This document shows positions 34,875 to 41,916 of a stretch of 64,000 nucleotides of DNA, piece after piece. This DNA comes from CAYLMM01 sp964384825 (GTDB lineage Bacteria > Krumholzibacteriota > Krumholzibacteriia > LZORAL124-64-63). The stretch is taken from positions 38,016-102,015 of the forward strand of contig CAYLMM010000004.1 in NCBI GenBank assembly GCA_964384825.1, given 5' to 3'. The notes below the pieces were generated by a model that saw only the letters and a list, made by a program, of their open reading frames with translations, did no database searches and had not been told where the DNA came from. Each line of letters starts with the position of its first letter. The first letter of the stretch is position 1. Both the position numbers and the translations under genes were made by a program.

Positions 34875-35700
34875 GGCGCGTCCCCCGGAAGGCGGGCCGG
34901 CCGAGCGCCTTGAGGATGCGCTTGGCCAGCAGGTGATAGACCTGGGTTTCCCAGTCGACGATGCCGGCGCGCATGTGCAGCTGGCGGATGTAGGTCAGGA
35001 ATTTCTCCTGCTCGTGATCGGTGTAGCCCACCGCCGCCATGGCCTGGGCCAGATGGGCGTACATCATGTCGAGATCCGCCTGCCGGGGCTGGCGCGTGGA
35101 CTGGTGCGGATGCGAGACGCGCATCTCGGGCCGGCGCCCGGTGCTGGGAGTGCCCGCGGACAGGGCCGCGAGATGGGCCTGGCGGATCTCCCAGCAGTAG
35201 ACCATCACCGCCTGGGCCAGATTCAGCGAGGGCTGTGCCGGATCGGCGTCGATGGTCGTGATGTAGCGGCAGCGGTTGACCTCGTCGTTGGTCAGGCCGG
35301 TGCGCTCGGTGCCGAAGACCAGCGCGACCGGGCCCTCGGCGGCGTGGTCGACCAGGCGGCGCGCGATGTCGCCCGGCGGCATCGCCGAGTGCTTGCGCAG
35401 TTCGCGCTTGCGGTTGGTCGTGCCGCCGACGACCAGGCAGTCGGCGACCGCCGAGGGGAAATCGTCGTAGCTCTCGGCGGCCTCGAGCACGTCCCAGGCG
35501 CCGTGGGCGACCGCGCGGGCGTGCACGCCGTGGGGATGCTCGGGATTGATCAGGCGCAGGCGGCTCAGGCCCATCGTCTTGAGGGCGCGGGCGGCCGCGC
35601 CGATGTTCCGCGGCTCGGTCGTGTTGCTCAGCACGATGACGATGTTGTCGAGCGGCGAACCGGCCGGGGGCGCGGGGTTGATCGGGCTGTCGGAATTCAC
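34867..35700 (-). CDS. trmJ: SpoU-class RNA 2'-O-methyltransferase (TrmJ-like)
   Basis: 277-residue SPOUT methyltransferase. The three SpoU motifs are present: NTTEPRNIGAAARALKTMG (motif 1), VALVFGTERTGLTNDEV (motif 2) and PSLNLAQAVMVYCWEIR (motif 3). A C-terminal helical extension follows, as in TrmJ, which 2'-O-methylates tRNA position 32. GTG at 35700 is chosen because GAGGA lies upstream. A longer frame to 35778 would cross the candidate promoter (35774-35746). Confidence 0.87.
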   Translation of the reverse strand: MNSDSPINPAPPAGSPLDNIVIVLSNTTEPRNIGAAARALKTMGLSRLRLINPEHPHGVHARAVAHGAWDVLEAAESYDDFPSAVADCLVVGGTTNRKRELRKHSAMPPGDIARRLVDHAAEGPVALVFGTERTGLTNDEVNRCRYITTIDADPAQPSLNLAQAVMVYCWEIRQAHLAALSAGTPSTGRRPEMRVSHPHQSTRQPRQADLDMMYAHLAQAMAAVGYTDHEQEKFLTYIRQLHMRAGIVDWETQVYHLLAKRILKALGRPAFRGTRHD

Positions 35701-35745
35701 GGCGGATCCTCGTTCGCGGAAATGGGTTTCTACGGCGTGAGGCAA

Positions 35746-35774
35746 AATATCGGGTCTTCCGGGCGCGGTGTCAC
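35746..35774 (-). promoter_or_regulatory. Candidate promoter of the TrmJ-PPIase unit
   Basis: Minus-strand GTGACA (35774-35769) and GATATT (35751-35746), 17-base spacer; predicted start about 39 bases before the GTG at 35700. Confidence 0.5.
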
Positions 35775-35787
35775 GCAAATCCGGGCG

Positions 35788-35823
35788 AAAAAAGGCCGGG
35801 CCGTCCCGATGGGGGCGGCCCGG
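35788..35823 (-). terminator. Intrinsic terminator after the large secreted protein gene
   Basis: On the minus strand CCGGGCCG and CGGCCCGG pair across a 12-base loop, followed by CC and six Ts (35793-35788). Ends the transcript of 35863-37911. Confidence 0.85.
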
Positions 35824-35862
35824 ACGACCAAAGGCGGGAACGGCTCCCGGCCGGCGGATCGA

Positions 35863-37911
35863 CTACTTGGCCAGCGTCACCTTGGTGTACGAGACCAGGC
35901 CGGCGCCGGCGGCCCGCACCAGGTAGATCCCGCTGGGCAGCGAGCGTCCCGAGCCGTCGCGGCCGTCGAAAGCGACCGTCCTGCGGCCGGAATCGACTTC
36001 GGAGGCCAGCAGCCGTCGCATCAGCCGTCCCTTGAGATCGAAGACCTCGACCGTGGCGAAACCGCCCCGCGGCATGTCGAAGGAGATCTCGGTGCGCGGG
36101 TTGAAGGGGTTCGGGCCGGCGCGCAGGTTCAGGCCCGGCAGGGCCGGGGCGTCGCCGACCGCAGTCACGTCGTCGCCGGCGAGCAGCCACAGGCTGGCGT
36201 TCAGGAAGAACTCGCGGTTGTCGCTGCCGGCCTCGGTCCAGTTGTCGGCGTGGGTTTCGCTGCCGGTGCCGTCGGCCATGCTCGAGGAGTCGCCGTAGCC
36301 CACGACCTTGCCGTCGCCGTAGCGCGACCAGGCCGCCACGTAGGGGTCGCCGGAATCCTTGGCGATCAGCCCGCCGACATCGGACAGTTCGGCGTTGGCT
36401 GTCGGCCACAGGCTCATCGTGTTGCCCACGTGGTAGATCACCGCCGAGACGTCGCCGTACGAGCCGTGGATCACCGGATTGTCCGGATCGGAGTCGACGT
36501 TGGTGAAGGTGCCGGTGATGCCGTTGTCGCCCTCGTCCTTCACGTGATAGTGCAGCCCGAAGAGGGCGCCGGCGAAGGTTTCGGTATCGCTGCCGACCGG
36601 CACGGTGATGTGCGGGTAGGCGTAGCCGCCGAAGATGCTCGGCGAATCCCAGCCGTTGCCGTTGCGGTCGCTGGAGTTGTGGTCGCCGATCATGAACAGC
36701 GAGCCGCCGCCGTGGACGAACTGCCGCACCGCTTCGATCTCCGCCGCGGTGAAGGGGTTCTGCGGTTCGGGGATCACCAGCATGTCGACGCCGGCGAGCA
36801 CGGCCGCGCTCAGGGCCGATGTCGTGCTGCGCACGGTGTGGCCGGCCAGGTACAGCTCGTAGCCCCATTCGGAGAGCTGGCCGTTCCAGTCGGTTTCGGC
36901 CGAGGGATCGGCGGGCAGGGGATCGGGATGGTTGTCGTCGACGCGCCAGTTGCCGGCGCTGCCGGCGTCCTGGTCGTGGGCGTGGTCGAAGAGCACGACC
37001 TTGCCCGGCTCGACGTCGCCCTGCACCCACACCGAATAGAGGGTCGCCGGGGCGTCGAAGGGATCGGTGACCACCGCGTCGTCGTCGTCCTCGGCCGAGA
37101 CGTAGTACTCGACCAGGGCGTTGCCCGGCAGCGGCGACAGGGTCGCGGTCCAGGAATCGCCCGAGGTGTTGGTCATCAGGACCGTGCTGAACGGGCCGCC
37201 GCCGCCGGTGCGGTGCCAGAGCAGGGCCTGGGTGATGACGCCGTCGGAATCGACGATCGTCGCGGTGACCGTCAGATCGCCGCCGGCGGCCGGAGCGTCC
37301 GGGGCGTGGGCCACGCCCGAGATCGCGGGCTGCCCGTCGCCCGATCCGCCGACGCTGTCGTTGTAAAGCTCGACGTACTCGTAGCTGTACTCGTCGGCGT
37401 CGTTGACCTCGCTGATCACCAGGCCCGACAGGACGGCGTCGGCAGCCTCGACGCCGGTCCCGGGGGTGGCGGACGCGCCGCCGTTCCAGACCGGGGTCTC
37501 GGGGTCGGTGCGGTTGTAGGCGACCTTGGTGGCGGTGATCGCCGGGGTCGGGCCGTCCTCCACGCCGCCGCCGGCGTTGTTCAGCGTGTAGGTCTCGTCG
37601 CCGTTGATCATCGGCATGGCGGGCGAGGAGACCTGCAGCGAGAAGTAGAGCACGTTCGAGCCCAGCGAGACGCCGTAATACGATTCGAAGGCCGAACGCG
37701 AGGCGTTGCGGCCCACGATGACATAGCCGCCGTCGGGAACCACGACGCCGGAATCGAAGGTGTAGACCATCCCGGAATTGGCCTGTTCCAGAGTCCAGCC
37801 CGAGATGTCCAGGCCCTGGGACGACGCGGATCCGGCCAGGGACAGGCAGGCCAGCATCAGAACGCCCGCCGCGAACAGGCGGAGCGGAGCGAATGACGAG
37901 TTGCGGATCAT
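35863..37911 (-). CDS. Large secreted protein: lamin-tail-like N-domain, GATase-like domain, FlgD-like C-terminal tail
   Basis: 682-residue exported protein. After a signal peptide, LDISGWTLEQANSGMVYTF ... VVVPDGGYVIVGRNA resembles a lamin-tail domain. An Ig-like domain follows (AGGDLTVTATIVDSDGVI ... VEYYVSAEDDD). The middle (LAGVDMLVIPEPQNPFTAAEIEAVRQFVHGGGSLFMIGDH) resembles the class I glutamine-amidotransferase-like fold used in several sugar-associated proteins. The last 85 residues are FlgD-like (NPFNPRTEISF, VFDLKGRLMRRLL, FDGRDGSGRSLPSGIYLVRA, VTLAK). ATG at 37911 has GAGGA at usable spacing; a GTG three codons upstream is too close to it. A good promoter lies at 38027-37999. Function unknown. 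Confidence 0.8.
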   Translation of the reverse strand: MIRNSSFAPLRLFAAGVLMLACLSLAGSASSQGLDISGWTLEQANSGMVYTFDSGVVVPDGGYVIVGRNASRSAFESYYGVSLGSNVLYFSLQVSSPAMPMINGDETYTLNNAGGGVEDGPTPAITATKVAYNRTDPETPVWNGGASATPGTGVEAADAVLSGLVISEVNDADEYSYEYVELYNDSVGGSGDGQPAISGVAHAPDAPAAGGDLTVTATIVDSDGVITQALLWHRTGGGGPFSTVLMTNTSGDSWTATLSPLPGNALVEYYVSAEDDDDAVVTDPFDAPATLYSVWVQGDVEPGKVVLFDHAHDQDAGSAGNWRVDDNHPDPLPADPSAETDWNGQLSEWGYELYLAGHTVRSTTSALSAAVLAGVDMLVIPEPQNPFTAAEIEAVRQFVHGGGSLFMIGDHNSSDRNGNGWDSPSIFGGYAYPHITVPVGSDTETFAGALFGLHYHVKDEGDNGITGTFTNVDSDPDNPVIHGSYGDVSAVIYHVGNTMSLWPTANAELSDVGGLIAKDSGDPYVAAWSRYGDGKVVGYGDSSSMADGTGSETHADNWTEAGSDNREFFLNASLWLLAGDDVTAVGDAPALPGLNLRAGPNPFNPRTEISFDMPRGGFATVEVFDLKGRLMRRLLASEVDSGRRTVAFDGRDGSGRSLPSGIYLVRAAGAGLVSYTKVTLAK

Positions 37912-37998
37912 GCGGAGCACATCCTCGGCAAGGGGTGGGCGACCGGCGGCCTGGCGGGGATGGGCCGGAGCGGCGTGGTTCAGGGAACTCTTTGCATA

Positions 37999-38027
37999 AT
38001 CATAACATGAAGGATATCAAACCACAA
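37999..38027 (-). promoter_or_regulatory. Candidate promoter of the large secreted protein gene
   Basis: Minus-strand TTGTGG (38027-38022) and TATGAT (38004-37999) with a 17-base spacer in a short AT-rich region; 88 bases before the ATG at 37911. Confidence 0.6.
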
Positions 38028-38034
38028 AATCGAT

Positions 38035-39090
38035 TCAGGGCGCGGCGGGGGCCAGGGCTCGTTTCGGCGATCTGTCCGCGTTGAACAGTCCCCAGTGCTT
38101 CTCCACCTCGGCCGGATGCGGTCCACCCTTCCAGTTCTCGTCGAAGGCCTCGAAGACGAACACCGTCAGATTTTCGGTTTCGGCCCGGGCGCGCATGGCG
38201 TCGTGGAAGATCTTCTGCTGCGCTTCGCCCGGTTCGCCGCGGATCAGTTCGGCCTGTTCGCCCTGGTCGTGAACCGAGGTCGCCCAGCCGGTTTCGCCGA
38301 TCACCAGGTGCCGGTCCGGATGCAGCTCCCCCATCGCGGCCAGCCGGTCGCGCAGCCAGGGCATGGCGCCGTCCAGGAGGATCCCCTTCCACATCGGATG
38401 GGCGTGGAAGGTGATGAAGTCGACTTCGCCGGCGACGGCGCGGCTCTCGGGCAGGAGCCAGAAATCGATGTCGTCCGCGGTCGAGACCGGCACCGACACC
38501 TCGGCGCGGACCCGGCGCAGATGGCGGATCAGCACCTCGGCCGGGCTGCGGTGGCCCGACCAGTAGACCTGGGTCTCGTTGCCCACGCAGACCGCGACGA
38601 CGATCTCGGGGTAGGCGTTGGCCAGGCGGATGGCGGCGTCCAGTTCCCTGCGGTTGGCGGCGGCCGCGGCGGCCGCTGAATCCGCCGCGGCCGGGCTGGC
38701 GGGATCGAGCGGTTCCTCGGCGCCGATCCACGCGCCGAGCATCACCTTCATGTCGAGGCCGTTCTCGCGGATCAGCTCGAGCATGGTCTCGGCGAAGCCG
38801 GAAGAGCCGTAGGTCCGCAGCAGGTTCCAGTGGGGCAGCATCAGGTCGAGGTCTTCCCGGATCTCGGCCGCGGAGGGGGCGGGGCCGCCGGGGAACTGGC
38901 CGTCGCGATGGGGCCCGTAGCAGACCGCGTGAACGAATCGGTCCTTTGCGCCGCCGGGAAGGAAGGGCCGGATCGAAGCGGTGTCCGACGATGCTTCCGG
39001 CCGGCTGTGCTTCCGGCCGCAGCCGAAGATCGCGAACATAGTCGCCGCCACGACGACGGCCAGGGCCAGCAAGAGCAGGGAGCGAAGCAT
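38035..39090 (-). CDS. GH17-type glucanase lipoprotein
   Basis: 351-residue lipoprotein (lipobox ending IFGC, about residue 24) with a TIM-barrel glycosidase of the GH17 type, the family of beta-1,3-glucanases. Landmarks: CYGPHRDGQFPGG near the start, LLRTYGSSGFAETML, the acid/base Glu in VCVGNETQVYW, FHAHPMW, the nucleophile Glu in VIGETGWATS, and VFEAFDENWKGG ... EKHWGLFNADRSPK at the end. Expected to cut beta-1,3-glucan outside the cytoplasm. It lies 39 bases downstream of the GPH transporter gene on the same strand, under operator site A. Confidence 0.86.
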   Translation of the reverse strand: MLRSLLLLALAVVVAATMFAIFGCGRKHSRPEASSDTASIRPFLPGGAKDRFVHAVCYGPHRDGQFPGGPAPSAAEIREDLDLMLPHWNLLRTYGSSGFAETMLELIRENGLDMKVMLGAWIGAEEPLDPASPAAADSAAAAAAANRRELDAAIRLANAYPEIVVAVCVGNETQVYWSGHRSPAEVLIRHLRRVRAEVSVPVSTADDIDFWLLPESRAVAGEVDFITFHAHPMWKGILLDGAMPWLRDRLAAMGELHPDRHLVIGETGWATSVHDQGEQAELIRGEPGEAQQKIFHDAMRARAETENLTVFVFEAFDENWKGGPHPAEVEKHWGLFNADRSPKRALAPAAP

Positions 39091-39129
39091 CGGCCGACTC
39101 CTCCGGTAGCGACGGGCTCCCGATTCCGG

Positions 39130-40608
39130 CTACGCCGGTTCCGTTTCGGGCTCCGCGCCCGGCTTGCCCCGTCTGAGTTCGAGAATGCGACGGACTTCCA
39201 GGGCCCGGGCCTCGGTGATCGGGAATGTCGCCACCGCCCAGATCGCGATCGCCGAAGTCACCATCGGGATTCCGGCGTCGCAGATGCGCAGCAGCAGGAT
39301 CGTCCGGGCGGTCTGGTCGCCCCCCAGCGCGACATCGAAACCGGTGGCGTTCAGCAGGTAGCCGCCGCCGGCCAGCGCCGCCGACATGCCCAGCTTCACC
39401 ATCCACCAGAAGATGGAGCCGAACATCCCCTCGCGCCGCTGGTGGGTCTTCAGCTCGTCGCTGTCGACGACGTCGGCGATCATCGAAGGCATCAGCGTGA
39501 ACAGGCCGCCCAGGCCGAAGGCCATCAGGGGGGCCGGCAGCACCACGAGCAACGGGATGTCGGGATTGTAGCAGACCCATTTCAGGCCGTAGCCCACGAT
39601 CGACAATCCGGTGGCGAGGAAGAAGGCGTGGCGCTTGCCGATGCGCGTGGCGAGCCAGGTCACGAAGGCCACGACGGCGAAGGTGCAGATCGCGCCGACG
39701 GTGCCGGCGTATCCGGCGTACTTGGCGCCGATGTTCTGATCGCCGCCGCATACGTAGTAGATGATCACGTAGAACTGGAACGAGGCGATGAGCATGAAGC
39801 CGTTGAAGACCAGGAAGGTGGCCAGGCAGAGCTTCATGAACGGCCCGGACGAGAGGGTGACGCCGAAGCCCTTGAAGAACTGGACGACGTTGGAGCGCAA
39901 GCCTCCCTTTTCTGCGGATTTGCGGGCCGCGTCCGCCTCGGCCTGCGCCAAGCTCTGCATCCGCTCGCGCAGCAGGACGGCCGGCAGGATGCCGAGGCCG
40001 GCGGCCACCACCGCGATGATGATCGCCAGCCCGGCCGCACCGGAAACCTGATCGGGGAAGAAGCCCTCGTAGGTCATGATCCACAGGAACCACGGCGAGA
40101 CCACGTAGGCCAGCTGCCCGATGAAGTTCTGCGTGCCCATCAGGCGCGTGCGCTCGTGGTAGTCGGGCGTCAGCTCGTATCCCAGCGCTACCCAGGGCGT
40201 GGCGAAGACCGTGTACCCGATGTAGAAGAGGATCGATCCGACCAGGAAGAAGACGAAGTAGAAGGTCTCGCTGTGACCGCGAGGCAGCTGCCAGAGCAGC
40301 GCGAAGAACAGGCTCGCGGCGAGCGCTCCGACGAAGATGAAGGGACGGCGGCGTCCCCAGCGGCTGCGGGTGTTGTCGGAGATGAACCCCATCACCGGGT
40401 CGGTGAAGGCGTCGGTCAGCCGGGGCAGGGCGCCGAGCAATCCCACCAGCGCCGGGTTCATGCCCAGGCCGAGGTTCAGGACGATCATCATCCCGCCGCT
40501 GGCGGCGGCCAGCAGGTTGTTGACGAAGGCTCCGGTTCCATAGGCCAGCTTGTGGGTCAGCTTGATGCGGTCCTCGGGAGCAGTCCGCGAATGGGTGGCT
40601 GCGGTCAC
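39130..40608 (-). CDS. GPH-family (MelB-like) sugar:cation symporter
   Basis: 492-residue MFS protein of the glycoside-pentoside-hexuronide family with twelve hydrophobic spans. Typical segments: KLAYGTGAFVNNLL in TM1, ALPRLTDAFTDPVMGFISDNTRSRWGRRRPFIFVGA (the MelB-type cation-site region with Asp residues), YTVFATPWVALGYELTPDYHERTRLMG, and MIADVVDSDELKTHQRREGMFGSIFWW. It would import an oligosaccharide. GTG at 40608 is the likely start, with only a weak AGAG upstream. The promoter (-35 TTGACC at 40713-40708) is overlapped at its -10 by operator site A. The GH17 gene follows. Confidence 0.92.
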   Translation of the reverse strand: MTAATHSRTAPEDRIKLTHKLAYGTGAFVNNLLAAASGGMMIVLNLGLGMNPALVGLLGALPRLTDAFTDPVMGFISDNTRSRWGRRRPFIFVGALAASLFFALLWQLPRGHSETFYFVFFLVGSILFYIGYTVFATPWVALGYELTPDYHERTRLMGTQNFIGQLAYVVSPWFLWIMTYEGFFPDQVSGAAGLAIIIAVVAAGLGILPAVLLRERMQSLAQAEADAARKSAEKGGLRSNVVQFFKGFGVTLSSGPFMKLCLATFLVFNGFMLIASFQFYVIIYYVCGGDQNIGAKYAGYAGTVGAICTFAVVAFVTWLATRIGKRHAFFLATGLSIVGYGLKWVCYNPDIPLLVVLPAPLMAFGLGGLFTLMPSMIADVVDSDELKTHQRREGMFGSIFWWMVKLGMSAALAGGGYLLNATGFDVALGGDQTARTILLLRICDAGIPMVTSAIAIWAVATFPITEARALEVRRILELRRGKPGAEPETEPA

Positions 40609-40664
40609 TTTGTCATCTCTTCGGTTCGCTCCCGGAATGAGGGAGGGTTCGCCGCCGGGCGATC

Positions 40665-40691
40665 TTTGTGCGGCACCCGAACAAAGTACCC
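40665..40691 (-). promoter_or_regulatory. Operator site A with promoter of the GPH-GH17 operon
   Basis: Arms CTTTGTGCGG (40665-40674) and CCGAACAAAG (40678-40687) around CAC; nine of ten arm positions pair. On the minus strand TTGACC (40713-40708) and GGTACT (40691-40686) make a promoter whose -10 is overlapped by the site. Confidence 0.75.
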
Positions 40692-40931
40692 CGGGTCCGC
40701 TGTTCCGGTCAACAGGATTCTAGCGGAAATCATCATCATTGTATCGGCCGACGCGGAGATGATCGGGGGCGTTTTTATGATTGATCGTGTCATCATTTCA
40801 CAGAAAAAATTCGGAATTTCTTGGCGGCGAAATGACCCATTCTCGGAAATATTCTCGCAACCGATTATCCGACAGTAGAATAAGCGTTCGTCTCCGGCTT
40901 GGAATATTTGTGGAATCCGTGCAATTTTGGA

Positions 40932-40960
40932 CTTGATTCGGTTACCGAACATAGTATAGA
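40932..40960 (+). promoter_or_regulatory. Operator site B with promoter of the secreted-protein gene
   Basis: Arms CTTGATTCGG (40932-40941) and CCGAACATAG (40945-40954) around TTA; seven of ten positions pair, including a perfect TTCGG/CCGAA core. The promoter is TTGATT (40933-40938), 16 bases, TATAGA (40955-40960), so the site fills the -35 and spacer. Confidence 0.7.
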
Positions 40961-41066
40961 ATTGAACCGTTCGGATCAGCCAGGGATGGCTTGCCGGTCG
41001 GATTCTTGAGTTCTCGTCCCGCTTCATCAGGCAACATGAGGGTGCTCTCCAACGAAAGGCCGAAAC

Positions 41067-41774
41067 ATGCTGAAAAGAGCTAACGCAATCTTCGTCATCG
41101 CCGTGCTGTTCTGCATGGCCCCCCTGGCCGCCCACGCGCTGACCCCCTACAGCCAGGACTTCGAATCCCTGGTCAAGGCCGACACCGCCGCGCTGGCCAA
41201 CGACGGCTGGCTGGTCTTCGGCAACGTCTTCTTCCTCGACGGCAGCTACAACTACGGATACGGCCCCTTTGCCGCTCCCAATGACGGCGCCGCCTTCTGC
41301 GCGATCGTCGACGACCAGGGCATCGGCTTCCAGGCGATGGCGGTCTACAGCGACTATGCCAACACCGGCCATCCCACCAGCATCATCGAGTCGAACGTGT
41401 TCCAGGAGCAGATGGTCGGCGCAGGCGACATCGGCGATACCTGGACCTTCGATTTCCAGGCCAAGCTGGGCAATCTCGCGGGCGCTTCGACCGCTCTCGC
41501 GTTCATCAAGACCCTGGATCCGAACGCCGGCTACGCCATGACCAACTTCATCACCGCCGACATGACGAACATCTCCACCGACTGGGGCGCCTACTCGCTG
41601 TCGATCTTCGTCGACGCGGCCCTGGACGGCCAGATCCTGCAGATCGGGTTCATGAACACGGCCACCAACTACGAGCCCTCCGGCGTCTTCTACGACGAGA
41701 TCGAATTCTACTCCGACGGCACGGTCGACGGAGAGGACGAGTCCTGGGGCGGAGTCAAGACGCTGTTCCGCTAG
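41067..41774 (+). CDS. Secreted beta-rich protein with SWG tail (paralogue of 45409-46383)
   Basis: 235-residue exported protein; signal peptide MLKRANAIFVIAVLFCMAPLAAHA. The roughly 200-residue mature domain (TPYSQDFESLV ... GWLVFGNVFF ... GYGPFAAPNDGAAFCAI ... ESNVFQEQMVGAGDIGDTWTFDFQAKLGN ... AFIKTLDPNAGYAMTNFITADMT) matches the protein at 45409-46383 almost segment by segment. It looks like a jelly-roll, carbohydrate-binding-type fold. Unlike the paralogue it has no FlgD-like tail and ends in DESWGGVKTLFR, the same kind of tail as the protein at 33329. Site B overlaps its promoter and a strong terminator follows, so it is a single-gene unit of the glucan regulon. Confidence 0.8.
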   Translation: MLKRANAIFVIAVLFCMAPLAAHALTPYSQDFESLVKADTAALANDGWLVFGNVFFLDGSYNYGYGPFAAPNDGAAFCAIVDDQGIGFQAMAVYSDYANTGHPTSIIESNVFQEQMVGAGDIGDTWTFDFQAKLGNLAGASTALAFIKTLDPNAGYAMTNFITADMTNISTDWGAYSLSIFVDAALDGQILQIGFMNTATNYEPSGVFYDEIEFYSDGTVDGEDESWGGVKTLFR

Positions 41775-41800
41775 ACGGGAATCGATAATCCGCGAGGTGT

Positions 41801-41831
41801 GGGGGCCCGGCCAGTCCGGGCCCCCTTTTTT
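41801..41831 (+). terminator. Strong intrinsic terminator
   Basis: GGGGGCCCGG and CCGGGCCCCC form a perfect 10-bp stem with a CCAGT loop and six Ts. Ends the gene at 41067-41774. Confidence 0.92.
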
Positions 41832-41856
41832 CGTGCGGTGTCCGGAGCGAGGGAGC

Positions 41857-41916
41857 CTACTTGACCAGGGTCACGGGCCGGGTCTCGACGAAGTCGGCGC
41901 CGCGGGATGGAGCCGG
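41857..41916 (-). pseudogene. Orphan tail of a FlgD-type C-terminal domain
   Basis: Directly after the phosphorylase TGA (41919-41917), and in the same frame, the minus strand encodes PAPSRGADFVETRPVTLVK and then TAG. The ending GADFVETRPVTLVK looks like the last strand of the FlgD-like tails in this window (compare KVTLAK, KMTLVK). No body of such a protein precedes it, so it is most simply the remnant of a deleted secreted-protein gene. TGA read-through of the phosphorylase is a less likely alternative. Confidence 0.5.

Larger units (their letters stand above)
40609..41066. other. 458-bp divergent regulatory region with two operator sites
   Basis: Non-coding and far more AT-rich than its surroundings. 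It holds operator site A for the leftward transporter operon and site B for the rightward secreted-protein gene. The 240 bases between the sites contain A/T runs and several ATGATC/GATCAT-type short repeats but no recognisable gene. Confidence 0.75.

Noticed and set aside
34681..37896. 1071-codon plus-strand open frame opposite the TrmJ and large secreted protein genes
   Set aside because: Composition-driven antisense frame; the opposite strand carries SpoU motifs and a FlgD-like tail.
40961..40975. Possible fifth operator copy (GAACCGTTCGG) next to site B
   Set aside because: Only a half-site resemblance; the second arm and spacing do not match the four full sites.
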